Source of the DNA: CF-162 sp963667205 | GTDB taxonomy: Bacteria; Chloroflexota; Dehalococcoidia; SM23-28-2; RBG-16-64-32 | Length of the DNA stretch: 64,000 bases | NCBI GenBank assembly: GCA_963667205.1 | Contig: OY762959.1 | Coordinates: 1,984,001-2,048,000, forward strand | Direction: 5' to 3' | Shown here: positions 43,799-51,276 of the stretch, piece by piece | How positions within the stretch are numbered: the stretch's first letter is position 1 | How the letters are laid out: every line of letters starts with the position of its first letter | Notes under the pieces: model-generated | Seen by the model: the letters and a program-made list of their open reading frames with translations, nothing else | What the model was told of the DNA's origin: nothing | Databases searched by the model: none | Position numbers and translations under genes: made by a program

Positions 43799-44164
43799 GT
43801 GTCTGTGCAAGAGATCGTCGACGCCTACATCGCTGCCTTGAACGAGACCGATGCGAACAAGCGCAGCCAGCTGATCGAGAAGTGTTGGGCCGACGCCGCC
43901 ACGTACACCGACCCGATGGTGGATGTCAGCGGCCGCGTCGCCCTGAGCCAGACCATCGTCGGCTTCCACGAGCAGATGGTCGGCGCGCGGATCGCCGTCT
44001 CCAGCGCCCTCGATGAGCACCACGACCGCGTCCGCTTTGGCTGGCAGCTGCTGCAGGAAGACGGCACGATGCGTATGGAAGGCATCGACGTCGGCCAGTT
44101 GGACGCGGAGGGCCGCCTGGCGAGTATCGTCGGCTTCTGGGGCGTATCGCCTCCCGCAGGGTAG
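43799..44164 (+). CDS. SnoaL-like (NTF2-fold) protein
   Basis: A 121-residue protein starting at GTG 43799 with GGAAGGAG 8 bases upstream. QEIVDAYIAALNETDANKRS opens the NTF2-fold helix, followed by WADAATYTDPMVDVSGR. The fold includes isomerases, hydrolases and binding proteins; the reaction is unknown. It is followed 7 bp later by a broken HIT gene. Confidence 0.8.
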   Translation: MSVQEIVDAYIAALNETDANKRSQLIEKCWADAATYTDPMVDVSGRVALSQTIVGFHEQMVGARIAVSSALDEHHDRVRFGWQLLQEDGTMRMEGIDVGQLDAEGRLASIVGFWGVSPPAG

Positions 44165-44171
44165 GGCGCCC

Positions 44172-44593
44172 TTGACGGCCGAGCGCGCCGGCGACTGCCT
44201 CTTCTGCGCCGTCGCGGCGGGAGAGGGGCCCGCGAAGCTGCTGCACGAGGACGAGCTTGCGCTGGCGATCGACGTGCCGGCCGAGCACCCGGAGAAGCGG
44301 GGGCCGGTGCACTTCGTAGTCGTGCCGCGGCCCACATCCGGGACGCGCTGGCGCTGACGGAGGACGACGCGCCGCTGCTCGCGCGCATGGTGACGACGGC
44401 CACGGCGCTGGCGAAGGAGATGGGCGTCGCAGAGTCCGGGTTCCGCCTGCTCACAAACACGGGCGCGGACGGCAACCAGACGGTGATGCACTTGCACTGC
44501 ATTCGTGGTCGCCCGTTGGGGCCGGAAGCCCCCCTGGGATCGCGACGTCGGCCGATAGGGCCGTCCCTCCCCTCGCTAGTTGGGCCTACGTGA
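44172..44593 (+). pseudogene. HIT-family hydrolase, frameshifted
   Basis: TTG 44172 opens GDCLFCAVAAGEGPAKLL and continues to VVVPRPTSGTRWR, then stops at 44357. The normal continuation (HIRDALALTEDD to GADGNQTVMHLHC) is in another frame from about 44332, so one base seems to be missing near 44330. The HIT motif is also damaged: after HLHC comes IRGRPLG instead of a third His, and the tail (GPEAPLGSRRRPIGPSLP) is not family-like. The double damage argues for a true pseudogene rather than one sequencing error. Confidence 0.75.
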
Positions 44594-44617
44594 CAACTGA
44601 CGCACGTGGTACGTATC

Positions 44618-44650
44618 AGTAAAGCTGATATATAGGCTATCAACTTTACT
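44618..44650. promoter_or_regulatory. 13-7-13 inverted repeat upstream of dnaJ, candidate HspR operator
   Basis: AGTAAAGCTGATA (44618-44630), TATAGGC, and TATCAACTTTACT (44638-44650), with 12 of 13 pairs. Further out, CGTATC (44612-44617) pairs with GATACG (44655-44660). The 7-base spacer is the same as in the HAIR element of HspR (CTTGAGT-N7-ACTCAAG), but the arm sequence differs. It lies 11 bp before the -35 of the dnaJ promoter, in an AT-rich pocket. Confidence 0.65.
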
Positions 44651-44661
44651 TCTAGATACGA

Positions 44662-44690
44662 TTGACTCTGGCGGCGTCGACAGATACAAT
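44662..44690 (+). promoter_or_regulatory. Promoter of the dnaJ-hspR-clpC operon
   Basis: TTGACT (44662-44667), 17 bp, TACAAT (44685-44690). The ATG of dnaJ is only 9 bases after the -10, so the transcript would be leaderless or have a leader of about 3 bases. There is no Shine-Dalgarno. Confidence 0.75.
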
Positions 44691-44699
44691 CTAGACACG

Positions 44700-45797
44700 A
44701 TGGCTAAGGACTACTACGGGGCGCTCGGGGTCAAGAAGGGCGCCTCTCAGAAGGAGATCAAGGCGGCCTTCCGCAGTCTGGCGCGCAAGCTGCACCCCGA
44801 CCTGAACCCGGGCGACGCCGACGCTGAAAGCCGCTTCAAGGAGATCAACGAGGCGCACGACGTCCTCAGCGACGAAGAGAAGCGCGCCAAGTACGACCGC
44901 TACGGCGAGAACTGGCAGCAGGCCGAGGCGTTCGAGAAGGCGCGTCCGGACGGGCGCCCGTCTGGGCGCGCGCAGCACGCGTCGCAGGGCGGCGGCGGGC
45001 AGTCGTTCACGTTCGACATCAACGACCTTTTGCGTCGCTCCGGCGGCCGCTCGGCCGATGGCGGCGGCTTCGACCTTGGCGACGCCCTCGGCAACCTCTT
45101 CCGCGGCGGCGGCTCCCGCCCAGACGGGCGCCCGTCTGGGCGAGGCCCGGCGCGCGGCCAGAACGTCGAATACGTCACTGAGATCACGCTCGACGAGGCG
45201 TACCATGGCACGACGCGCACTCTGCACCTTCAGGGCGAGTCGGCTTGCGGCACGTGCGGCGGCAGCGGCCAGATCGCCGGCGCTGTCTGCCACGAGTGCC
45301 AGGGCGTCGGCAGGGTCGCCAGTCCGAAGCGCATCGAGGTCAAGGTGCCGGCCGGCGCGCGTGACGGAACGCGCGTCCGCATCGCCGGCGAAGGCTCGCC
45401 CGGCATGGGCGGCCCGCGCGGCGACCTCATCGTCGTGACGAAGGTGCGCCCGCACGCCGCGTTCGAGCGCAAGGGCGACGACCTGGTCCGCGACGTCTCC
45501 GTGCCGGTCGAGGACGCCGTCCTCGGCGGCGAGGTGGAGATCGAGACGCTGGCCGGTAAGCGCATCGCGGTCAAGGTGCCGGCGCTGACGCAGAACGGCA
45601 AGCAGATCAAGCTCACGGGCCTCGGTATGCCAAAGCTCGCCCGTCCGGGAGCCGGCAAGGGCAAGAAGAAGAAGTCTCACGGTGACCTCTACGCTCGCGT
45701 GCGCATCACGATCCCGGAGGAGCTCTCGGAGGAGCAGCGCACGCTGTTCGAGCAGTTGCGCGAGGTGGGCAAGGCGCCGTCAGAGGCGAAGGCGTAA
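44700..45797 (+). CDS. dnaJ: DnaJ-type co-chaperone with half zinc finger and two palindromic peptide inserts
   Basis: A 365-residue protein: a J-domain (residues 1-65; DYYGALGVKKGASQKEIK, and HPD in KLHPDLNPG), a Gly-rich linker, a shortened zinc region and two C-terminal substrate-binding barrels. Full DnaJ has four CxxCxG repeats; only two are present here (CGTCGGSGQ and CHECQGVG), so it can hold one zinc. The linker contains RPDGRPSGR twice, each coded by a DNA palindrome. It stimulates DnaK ATPase; dnaK and grpE are not in the window. First gene of the heat-shock operon. Confidence 0.9.
   Translation: MAKDYYGALGVKKGASQKEIKAAFRSLARKLHPDLNPGDADAESRFKEINEAHDVLSDEEKRAKYDRYGENWQQAEAFEKARPDGRPSGRAQHASQGGGGQSFTFDINDLLRRSGGRSADGGGFDLGDALGNLFRGGGSRPDGRPSGRGPARGQNVEYVTEITLDEAYHGTTRTLHLQGESACGTCGGSGQIAGAVCHECQGVGRVASPKRIEVKVPAGARDGTRVRIAGEGSPGMGGPRGDLIVVTKVRPHAAFERKGDDLVRDVSVPVEDAVLGGEVEIETLAGKRIAVKVPALTQNGKQIKLTGLGMPKLARPGAGKGKKKKSHGDLYARVRITIPEELSEEQRTLFEQLREVGKAPSEAKA
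44940..44971. repeat. Palindromic peptide-coding element in dnaJ, copy 1
   Basis: A 32-bp palindrome with two mismatched pairs, both G/T type. The core GACGGGC/GCCCGTC is exact. It codes RPDGRPSGR in the dnaJ frame and the same peptide on the opposite strand. It shares a 20-base stretch starting GACGGGCGCCCG with copy 2. Confidence 0.85.
45117..45142. repeat. Palindromic peptide-coding element in dnaJ, copy 2
   Basis: A perfect 26-bp palindrome: CGCCCAGACGGGC then GCCCGTCTGGGCG. It again codes RPDGRPSGR in the Gly-rich linker between the J-domain and the C-terminal domains. Confidence 0.9.
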
Positions 45798-45807
45798 GGA
45801 CAAACCG

Positions 45808-46173
45808 ATGACGACAGAACGAAGGCGAGACGAGATGCCGGACGACGAGCCGTGCTACGTGATCAGCGTGGCGGCGCGGATGGTGGGGATGCACGCGCAG
45901 AGCCTGCGCAACTACGAGCGCGTCGGCCTGATCCGGCCGGGGCGATCGCAGGGGCGTGTGCGGCTCTACTCCGACGCCAATATCCGGCACCTGCGCAACA
46001 TCCAGCGGCTGGTGCAGGACCTGGGAGTGAACCTGGCGGGCGTCGAGGTGATCATGAACATGCGCGGCCGCATGCAGCGCATGGAGCACGAGATGGACCT
46101 CCTCCGCCAGGAGCTACAGGCGTACCGGGACAGGGTACTGCCGGCGGTGCCGGGCGAGGGAGACGAAGCCTGA
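45808..46173 (+). CDS. hspR: HspR-type MerR-family heat-shock repressor
   Basis: A 121-residue MerR-family regulator with the HspR-specific pattern YVISVAARMVGMHAQSLRN, then YERVGLIRPGRSQGRVRLYS and DLGVNLAGVEVIMNM. A C-terminal helix (about 95-121) follows. HspR represses dnaK/clpB-type genes by binding inverted repeats, often with DnaK as co-repressor. The position after dnaJ is typical. AAGGA lies before the ATG. Likely target: the 13-7-13 repeat before dnaJ. Confidence 0.9.
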   Translation: MTTERRRDEMPDDEPCYVISVAARMVGMHAQSLRNYERVGLIRPGRSQGRVRLYSDANIRHLRNIQRLVQDLGVNLAGVEVIMNMRGRMQRMEHEMDLLRQELQAYRDRVLPAVPGEGDEA

Positions 46174-46703
46174 TGGATGGCGACTCGGGCGTTAGCACGA
46201 CCGAGGCGATTGCGATCGCACTTGGAAGTGGCCTCCTTGGTTCGGTGCTCGGCGTCACGGGTTCATTCGCGGTAGCTTGGCGCGCGGACGCGCGACAGCG
46301 ACGCGCTCGGCTGACGGCGATGGAACACGAGCTGCGAGGGAATCGACTCGTGATCGAGGGCTGGCAGTCAGGGACGGAAGCTGACCTTCGACTAAGCGAC
46401 GCCATGTGGACCAGGTTGAAGGTCGACCTAGCCCTCGACGTACGAAAGCAAACATATGAAACACTCGCGAGCTTGTACTTCTTGTTTGCAGATGCCGAAA
46501 GAATTTGCACGACGATATCAAGCGGAGAGGCGGATGAGAAAGAGGTTAAGGACATCAAACATTGGCATGGCCTCTGCTATGACAGCCAGGCCTTCGTGAC
46601 AGGCGAGCTACACCTGTCATGGAGGATCCGGACTCGTGCCATGGCAAGTTGGAATCGTCTGAAGGGATTCATCCCCGGCAGCAAGAAGGAACAGGCACAA
46701 TGA
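46173..46703 (+). CDS. Low-GC gene for a protein with one N-terminal membrane helix, unknown function
   Basis: A 176-residue protein starting MDGDSGVSTTEAIAIAL. One helix (about residues 12-34) is followed by Arg-rich RADARQRRARLTAMEHELRG and an all-helical cytosolic part. No family is recognised; many phage-defence or plasmid-borne proteins have this simple layout, but nothing proves that here. Its ATG overlaps the hspR stop (TGATG) and its stop overlaps the clpC start (ATGA). The codon use is more AT-rich (ACATATGAAACA, TTTGCAGATGCC) than its neighbours, which suggests transfer into the operon. Confidence 0.7.
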   Translation: MDGDSGVSTTEAIAIALGSGLLGSVLGVTGSFAVAWRADARQRRARLTAMEHELRGNRLVIEGWQSGTEADLRLSDAMWTRLKVDLALDVRKQTYETLASLYFLFADAERICTTISSGEADEKEVKDIKHWHGLCYDSQAFVTGELHLSWRIRTRAMASWNRLKGFIPGSKKEQAQ

Positions 46704-49171
46704 TGAGACAAGACAGGTTCACAGAGGGCGCGCAGGAGGTGCTTTCCGCCTCGCAGGAGATGGTGCGGCGCGACCGCCACGCCCAGTGGGACGTGGAGCA
46801 CGTCCTGATGGCGCTCGTTAACTACGAGCAGGGGATCACGCCCCAGATCTTCGAGAAGCTGGAGGTCGACCGCACGAAGCTGCGGCAGGCCGTCGGGCGC
46901 TCGCTGGAGGCGACCCCCAAGCTCTCCTACGACGTCGTGCAGATCTACACGACGCCGCGCATCGTGCGCATGCTGGAAGCGGCGAACGCCGAGGCCGAGC
47001 GGCTGCAGGACGAGTACGTCGGCGTCGAGCACATCCTGATCGCGATGTCGGACGAGCGCGAGGGCGACGCGGCGCGTATCCTCAAGCAGTTCGGGATCGA
47101 GAAGGAGCGCCTCTACCAGGTGCTGCAGGAGGTCCGCGGCGGCTCCCGCACCGACAGCCCGACCGCCGAGTCCAAGTACAACGCGCTCGAGAAGTTCGCG
47201 ATCGACCTGACGGAGGCGGCGCGCCAGAACAAGCTCGACCCCGTGATCGGCCGCGACGACGAGGTGCGGCGCGTGATGCAGGTGCTCAACCGGCGGACGA
47301 AGAACAACCCGGTGATCATCGGCGAGGCGGGCGTCGGCAAGACCGCCATCGCCGAGGCGCTCGCCCAGCGCATCGTCGCCGGCGACGTGCCGGAGAACCT
47401 CAAGGGCAAGCGCGTGCTGGCGCTCGACATGGGCGCGATGGTCGCGGGCTCGAAGTTCCGCGGCGAGTTCGAGGAGCGGCTGAAGGCTGTGATCGACGAG
47501 ATCAAGGCTTCGCAGGGCGAGGTCATCATCTTCATCGACGAGATCCACCAGGTCGTCGGCGCGGGCGGCGCGGAGGGCGCGATCGACGCCTCGACGATGC
47601 TCAAGCCGGCGCTGGCGCGCGGCGAGCTGCACGTCATCGGCGCGACGACGCTGGACGAGTACCGCAGGCACATCGAGAAGGACCCGGCGCTGGAGCGGCG
47701 CTTCGCGCCCGTCTACGTCGACGAGCCGTCGGAGGAAGAGGCGATCGAGATCCTCAGGGGGCTGCGGCCACGCTACGAGGCGCACCACAAGGTGACGATC
47801 TCGGACGAGGCGATCGTCGCGGCCGTGCGCCTCTCCAGCCGCTACGTCACTGACCACTTCCTTCCGGACAAGGCGATCGACCTCATCGACGAGGCGTCGT
47901 CCAAGCACGTGATCGATGCGCAGAGCATGCCGGGCGACGTCCGCGACCTGGAGAAGGACGTCGAGAAGCTTGAGGCAGAGGCTGAAGCGGCCGCCGAACG
48001 CGAGGACTGGGAGACGAACGCCACGCTCAAGGCCGAGCTGGAGCCGCGCCGCGCCGCCTTCACGGAGAAGCGCGACGAGTGGCTGAAGGAGACGGGCGGA
48101 GACGACATGCGCGTCAGCGAGCAGGACATCGCCGAGCTAGTCGCGAGCGTCACTGGTATCCCCGTCAACCGCATGCTCGAAGGAGAGACCGAGAAGCTAC
48201 TGGAGATGGAGGAGCGCCTGCACGACCGCGTGATCGGCCAGGACCAGGCGATCGCCGCCGTCTCCGACGCGATTCGCCGCGCCCGCGCCGGGCTCAAGGA
48301 CCCGGACCGGCCCATCGGCTCGTTCGTCTTCCTCGGCCCGACGGGAGTCGGCAAGACGGAGCTGGCCCGCGCGCTGGCCGAGTTCATGTTCGACGACGAG
48401 GACGCGATGATCCGGCTCGACATGAGCGAGTACCAGGAGCGGCACACCGTCTCGCGCATGATCGGCTCGCCGCCCGGTTACATCGGCTACGACGAGGGCG
48501 GGCAGCTGACGGAGGCCGTGCGCCGCCGCCCGTACCGCCTGATCCTGCTCGACGAGATCGAGAAGGCGAACCCGGAGGTGTTCAACATCCTCCTGCAGAT
48601 GCTGGAGGACGGCCGCCTTACCGACGGCCACGGCCGCAGCGTGGACTTCCGCAACACGGTCGTCATCATGACCTCGAACCTGGGCACCGAGGCGTTCCAG
48701 AAGGAGTCGCTCGGCTTCGGCCTGCCGCAGGACAAGCCCTCGAAGACGGAGAAGGACAAGCAGAAGGCGGAGGTCGAGAAGTCGCTGCGGGCTACCTTCC
48801 GGCCGGAGCTGCTGAACCGCATCGACGAGATCATCGTCTTCGACCCGCTGACGGAGGATGACCTGACGCAGATCGTCGAACTGCTCCTGGCGGACGTGCG
48901 TGAGCGCCTGGCGGACCGCACGGTCGGCCTGGAGCTGACGGAGGCGGCGAAGGCCGCGCTGGTCCGCGAGGGCTACGACCCGGTCTTCTGGGCGCGCCCG
49001 CTGCGCCGCACGATCGAGCGCCGCATCGCCAACCCGCTATCGAAGCGCATCCTCGGCGGCGAGTTCAGCGAGGGTGACACCGCCGCTATCGACTACGCCG
49101 GCGATCCGGACGGCAAGGGCGAGTTCACGTTCGAGAAGCAGAAGACGAAAGAGCCGCTGCCGACGGCGTAA
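46700..49171 (+). CDS. clpC: ClpC-type Hsp100 unfoldase (ClpB-like position)
   Basis: An 823-residue double AAA+ protein. The N-domain holds two Clp repeats (FTEGAQEVLSASQEMV and VGVEHILIAMSDE). Walker A motifs are GEAGVGKT (about 208) and GPTGVGKT (about 545). The middle domain is only about 70 residues with a UVR-like EREDWETNATLKAELE, as in ClpC and unlike the 120-residue ClpB coil. The second AAA+ domain has SLGFG after TSNLGTEAF, matching the ClpP-docking LGF loop. It therefore probably feeds ClpP. ATG 46700 overlaps the upstream stop; 46703 is possible. Confidence 0.88.
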   Translation: MMRQDRFTEGAQEVLSASQEMVRRDRHAQWDVEHVLMALVNYEQGITPQIFEKLEVDRTKLRQAVGRSLEATPKLSYDVVQIYTTPRIVRMLEAANAEAERLQDEYVGVEHILIAMSDEREGDAARILKQFGIEKERLYQVLQEVRGGSRTDSPTAESKYNALEKFAIDLTEAARQNKLDPVIGRDDEVRRVMQVLNRRTKNNPVIIGEAGVGKTAIAEALAQRIVAGDVPENLKGKRVLALDMGAMVAGSKFRGEFEERLKAVIDEIKASQGEVIIFIDEIHQVVGAGGAEGAIDASTMLKPALARGELHVIGATTLDEYRRHIEKDPALERRFAPVYVDEPSEEEAIEILRGLRPRYEAHHKVTISDEAIVAAVRLSSRYVTDHFLPDKAIDLIDEASSKHVIDAQSMPGDVRDLEKDVEKLEAEAEAAAEREDWETNATLKAELEPRRAAFTEKRDEWLKETGGDDMRVSEQDIAELVASVTGIPVNRMLEGETEKLLEMEERLHDRVIGQDQAIAAVSDAIRRARAGLKDPDRPIGSFVFLGPTGVGKTELARALAEFMFDDEDAMIRLDMSEYQERHTVSRMIGSPPGYIGYDEGGQLTEAVRRRPYRLILLDEIEKANPEVFNILLQMLEDGRLTDGHGRSVDFRNTVVIMTSNLGTEAFQKESLGFGLPQDKPSKTEKDKQKAEVEKSLRATFRPELLNRIDEIIVFDPLTEDDLTQIVELLLADVRERLADRTVGLELTEAAKAALVREGYDPVFWARPLRRTIERRIANPLSKRILGGEFSEGDTAAIDYAGDPDGKGEFTFEKQKTKEPLPTA

Positions 49172-49195
49172 CGGCGAGCGGCGCCGACAACGAAG

Positions 49196-49229
49196 CGGGG
49201 GTCAGGCTCAAGCCTGACCCCCGTTCTTT
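49196..49229 (+). terminator. Strong terminator of the heat-shock operon
   Basis: A perfect stem CGGGGGTCAGGCT (49196-49208) with AGCCTGACCCCCG (49211-49223) and a tiny loop, followed by TTCTTT. It lies 25 bp after the clpC stop. Confidence 0.9.
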
Positions 49230-49266
49230 ATGCGTTGCGCCGCCGTTGGCGAGACGTTGCCGCGGC

Positions 49267-49695
49267 TCAGGAAGCGGCTTCGGCGCCGTCGCGGCGGGTG
49301 GCCCGGCACAGGAGCTGCGGCGCGCTTTCCTGCACGCGCTGCAGTGCCTCGCGGGCGTCCCCGAGACCCTGGCGCAGGGCGTCGGCGGTCTCGCGCTGCG
49401 ACTGTGTGGCGTCTTCAACCAGTTCGCGGGCGAGAGCGAGCGTTCGGGCCTGCGAGTTGCCGACGTCCTCGGTAGCCGCCTCGTAGACGCCGACGAAGTC
49501 GGTCGGGTTGTTGGCCCAGCGGCGGCCAACCTCGGCCCAGTCGAGGCTGCCCTGGCGGGCGCCTTCGATCAGGCTGTGGGTGAAGCGGTTGGTCCGGTCG
49601 TTGCTGCTCCGGACTACGTCGAACAGCGTGGCCTGCCTCAGCTGGACGGCGTCGAAGATGCGATCGGTGGCCGATTCGCGAGCGCGGGTCGTCAT
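49267..49695 (-). CDS. Helical, phasin-like protein of unknown function
   Basis: A 142-residue protein starting MTTRARESATDRIFDAVQ with GGGAGG 5 bases upstream. It is predicted to be almost entirely alpha-helical, with heptad-like runs (ALARELVEDATQSQRETA). No signal peptide. It resembles phasins in size and composition, but no defining motif is seen. TTGACA (minus strand, 49763-49758) may be its -35. Confidence 0.6.
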   Translation of the reverse strand: MTTRARESATDRIFDAVQLRQATLFDVVRSSNDRTNRFTHSLIEGARQGSLDWAEVGRRWANNPTDFVGVYEAATEDVGNSQARTLALARELVEDATQSQRETADALRQGLGDAREALQRVQESAPQLLCRATRRDGAEAAS

Positions 49696-49944
49696 CGCGG
49701 CCTCCCTATGGGTGCGATTTCTTATTGTTCGCTTCGATTGAATCGCTCCGTCAGTGGTGTCAAGGCGCTCAGTGCCCCCTCTGTTGAAAGATGACATAAT
49801 CCACCGCCAGGACGGCTTACCACTCGACGGCGATGGCCGCTGGCTGGGGGAGCGGTCTCCTCGGCACGGGTCCGGCAGTCGATCCTCCGCCGCCGTTCGT
49901 GCAGAACGGCGGCCGCACCGCGGCTGCGATAAGCTACCGCCCGT

Positions 49945-51261
49945 ATGACCTACGAAGAGGCGATCGACTACCTTCTGCTCTTCGCGGACTTCGAGCGTTC
50001 CGGGCGCTTTCTTGACAGGCCGGACGTGGCGCCGGTGCGCCGCCTCCTGAGCGCGCTCGGCGAGCCGCAGGACGAACGTCTGACGGCCCACGTGGCGGGG
50101 ACGAAGGGCAAGGGCAGCGTGTCGGCGATGCTCGACTCGATCGTGCGCGCGGCCGGTCTCTCGTGCGGGCTCTACACAAGCCCACACCTGCACGACTATA
50201 CGGAGCGCGTACGGATCGACGGCGGGGTGATTTCGCAAGCGGGCTTCGCGGGTCTGACCGGCGTTGTCCGCGATGCCGTCGAGGGCCTCGACCTGAACGG
50301 CCGCGGGCTGGTCACGTTCGATCTCCTGACCGCGATCGCTTTCCTGGCGTTCCGCGACGCTCGCCTCGACGCGCAGGTCATCGAGGTGGGGCTGGGCGGC
50401 CGCGTTGACAGCACCAACGTCTTCGACTCGAAGCAGTTGGCCGTGATCACGCCGCTCTCACTGGAGCACACGGCCGTCCTTGGCGAGTCGATCGAGGAGA
50501 TCGCCGGCGAGAAGGCAGCGATCATCCGTCCAAGTACGGGGACGGCCGTGCTGGCGCCGCAGCACTACGAAGCGGCGGCCGATGTGGTGCGTGCCCGCGC
50601 CGCGGAGGCCGGCGTGCCGCTTGTCGATGTCGCAGCGTCGTACAGATGGCAGGTCGTCGCGCACGACCTTCGGGGACAGGACCTGCGGATCGAGCGGCCC
50701 GCCGGCGGACTGAACGTGCGGCTGCCGCTCCTCGGCGCGCACCAGGCGGAGAACGCTGCGACAGCCGTCGCCGCCGCCGCCGCGCTCGGAGATTCCGCGA
50801 AGGTCAGCGACGAGGCGCTCCAGCAAGGGCTGGCCGGCGTCGCCTGGCCCGGGCGGCTGGAGGTGCTGAGGGAGTCCCCGCTTGTGGTTGCCGACGGTGC
50901 CCACAATCGCGACTCGGCGCGTCGTTTGGCCGAGGCGCTGCGCGACTATCTCGGCGCGGAGAGGGTCACGCTGGTCGTCGGCGCCTCATCCGGGAAGGAC
51001 ATGAGAGGCTTGGCGGAGGAGCTTGCGCCGCTGGCGACGCTCGTCTTCGCGGCGCGCTCGGCGCATCCGCGGGCGCTGGACCCGTCGGAGATAGCCGCGC
51101 CGTTCGAGGAGCAGGGCGTGCGTGCGGAGCAGGTTGACGGCGTTGCGGCTGCGCTTGAGGCGGCGATGGCGGCTAGCGGAAGCGACGCGGTAATATTACT
51201 GACAGGATCGCTGTTCGTTGCGGCTGAAGGCAGGGCGCACCTTGGTAAGACGGCGGTCTAG
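49945..51261 (+). CDS. folC: Folylpolyglutamate synthase / dihydrofolate synthase
   Basis: A 438-residue Mur-ligase-fold enzyme that adds glutamate to dihydropteroate or folates. The P-loop VAGTKGKGSVSAMLDS and the substrate motif YTSPHLHDYTERVRIDG are intact, as are VIEVGLGGRVDSTN and LPLLGAHQAENAATAV. WPGRLEVLRESPLVVADGAHN closes the ATP site. It lies 15 bp before fabF. Confidence 0.95.
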   Translation: MTYEEAIDYLLLFADFERSGRFLDRPDVAPVRRLLSALGEPQDERLTAHVAGTKGKGSVSAMLDSIVRAAGLSCGLYTSPHLHDYTERVRIDGGVISQAGFAGLTGVVRDAVEGLDLNGRGLVTFDLLTAIAFLAFRDARLDAQVIEVGLGGRVDSTNVFDSKQLAVITPLSLEHTAVLGESIEEIAGEKAAIIRPSTGTAVLAPQHYEAAADVVRARAAEAGVPLVDVAASYRWQVVAHDLRGQDLRIERPAGGLNVRLPLLGAHQAENAATAVAAAAALGDSAKVSDEALQQGLAGVAWPGRLEVLRESPLVVADGAHNRDSARRLAEALRDYLGAERVTLVVGASSGKDMRGLAEELAPLATLVFAARSAHPRALDPSEIAAPFEEQGVRAEQVDGVAAALEAAMAASGSDAVILLTGSLFVAAEGRAHLGKTAV

Positions 51262-51276
51262 CAAGCGGAGGTATAG

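Noticed and set aside
46577..47908. A 443-codon minus-strand frame opposite clpC
   Set aside because: The translation is a compositional mirror of ClpC codons, with no domain, while the plus strand has all Hsp100 motifs.
46700..49171. Calling the Hsp100 gene clpB because it follows hspR
   Set aside because: The short UVR-like middle domain and the LGF loop fit ClpC better.
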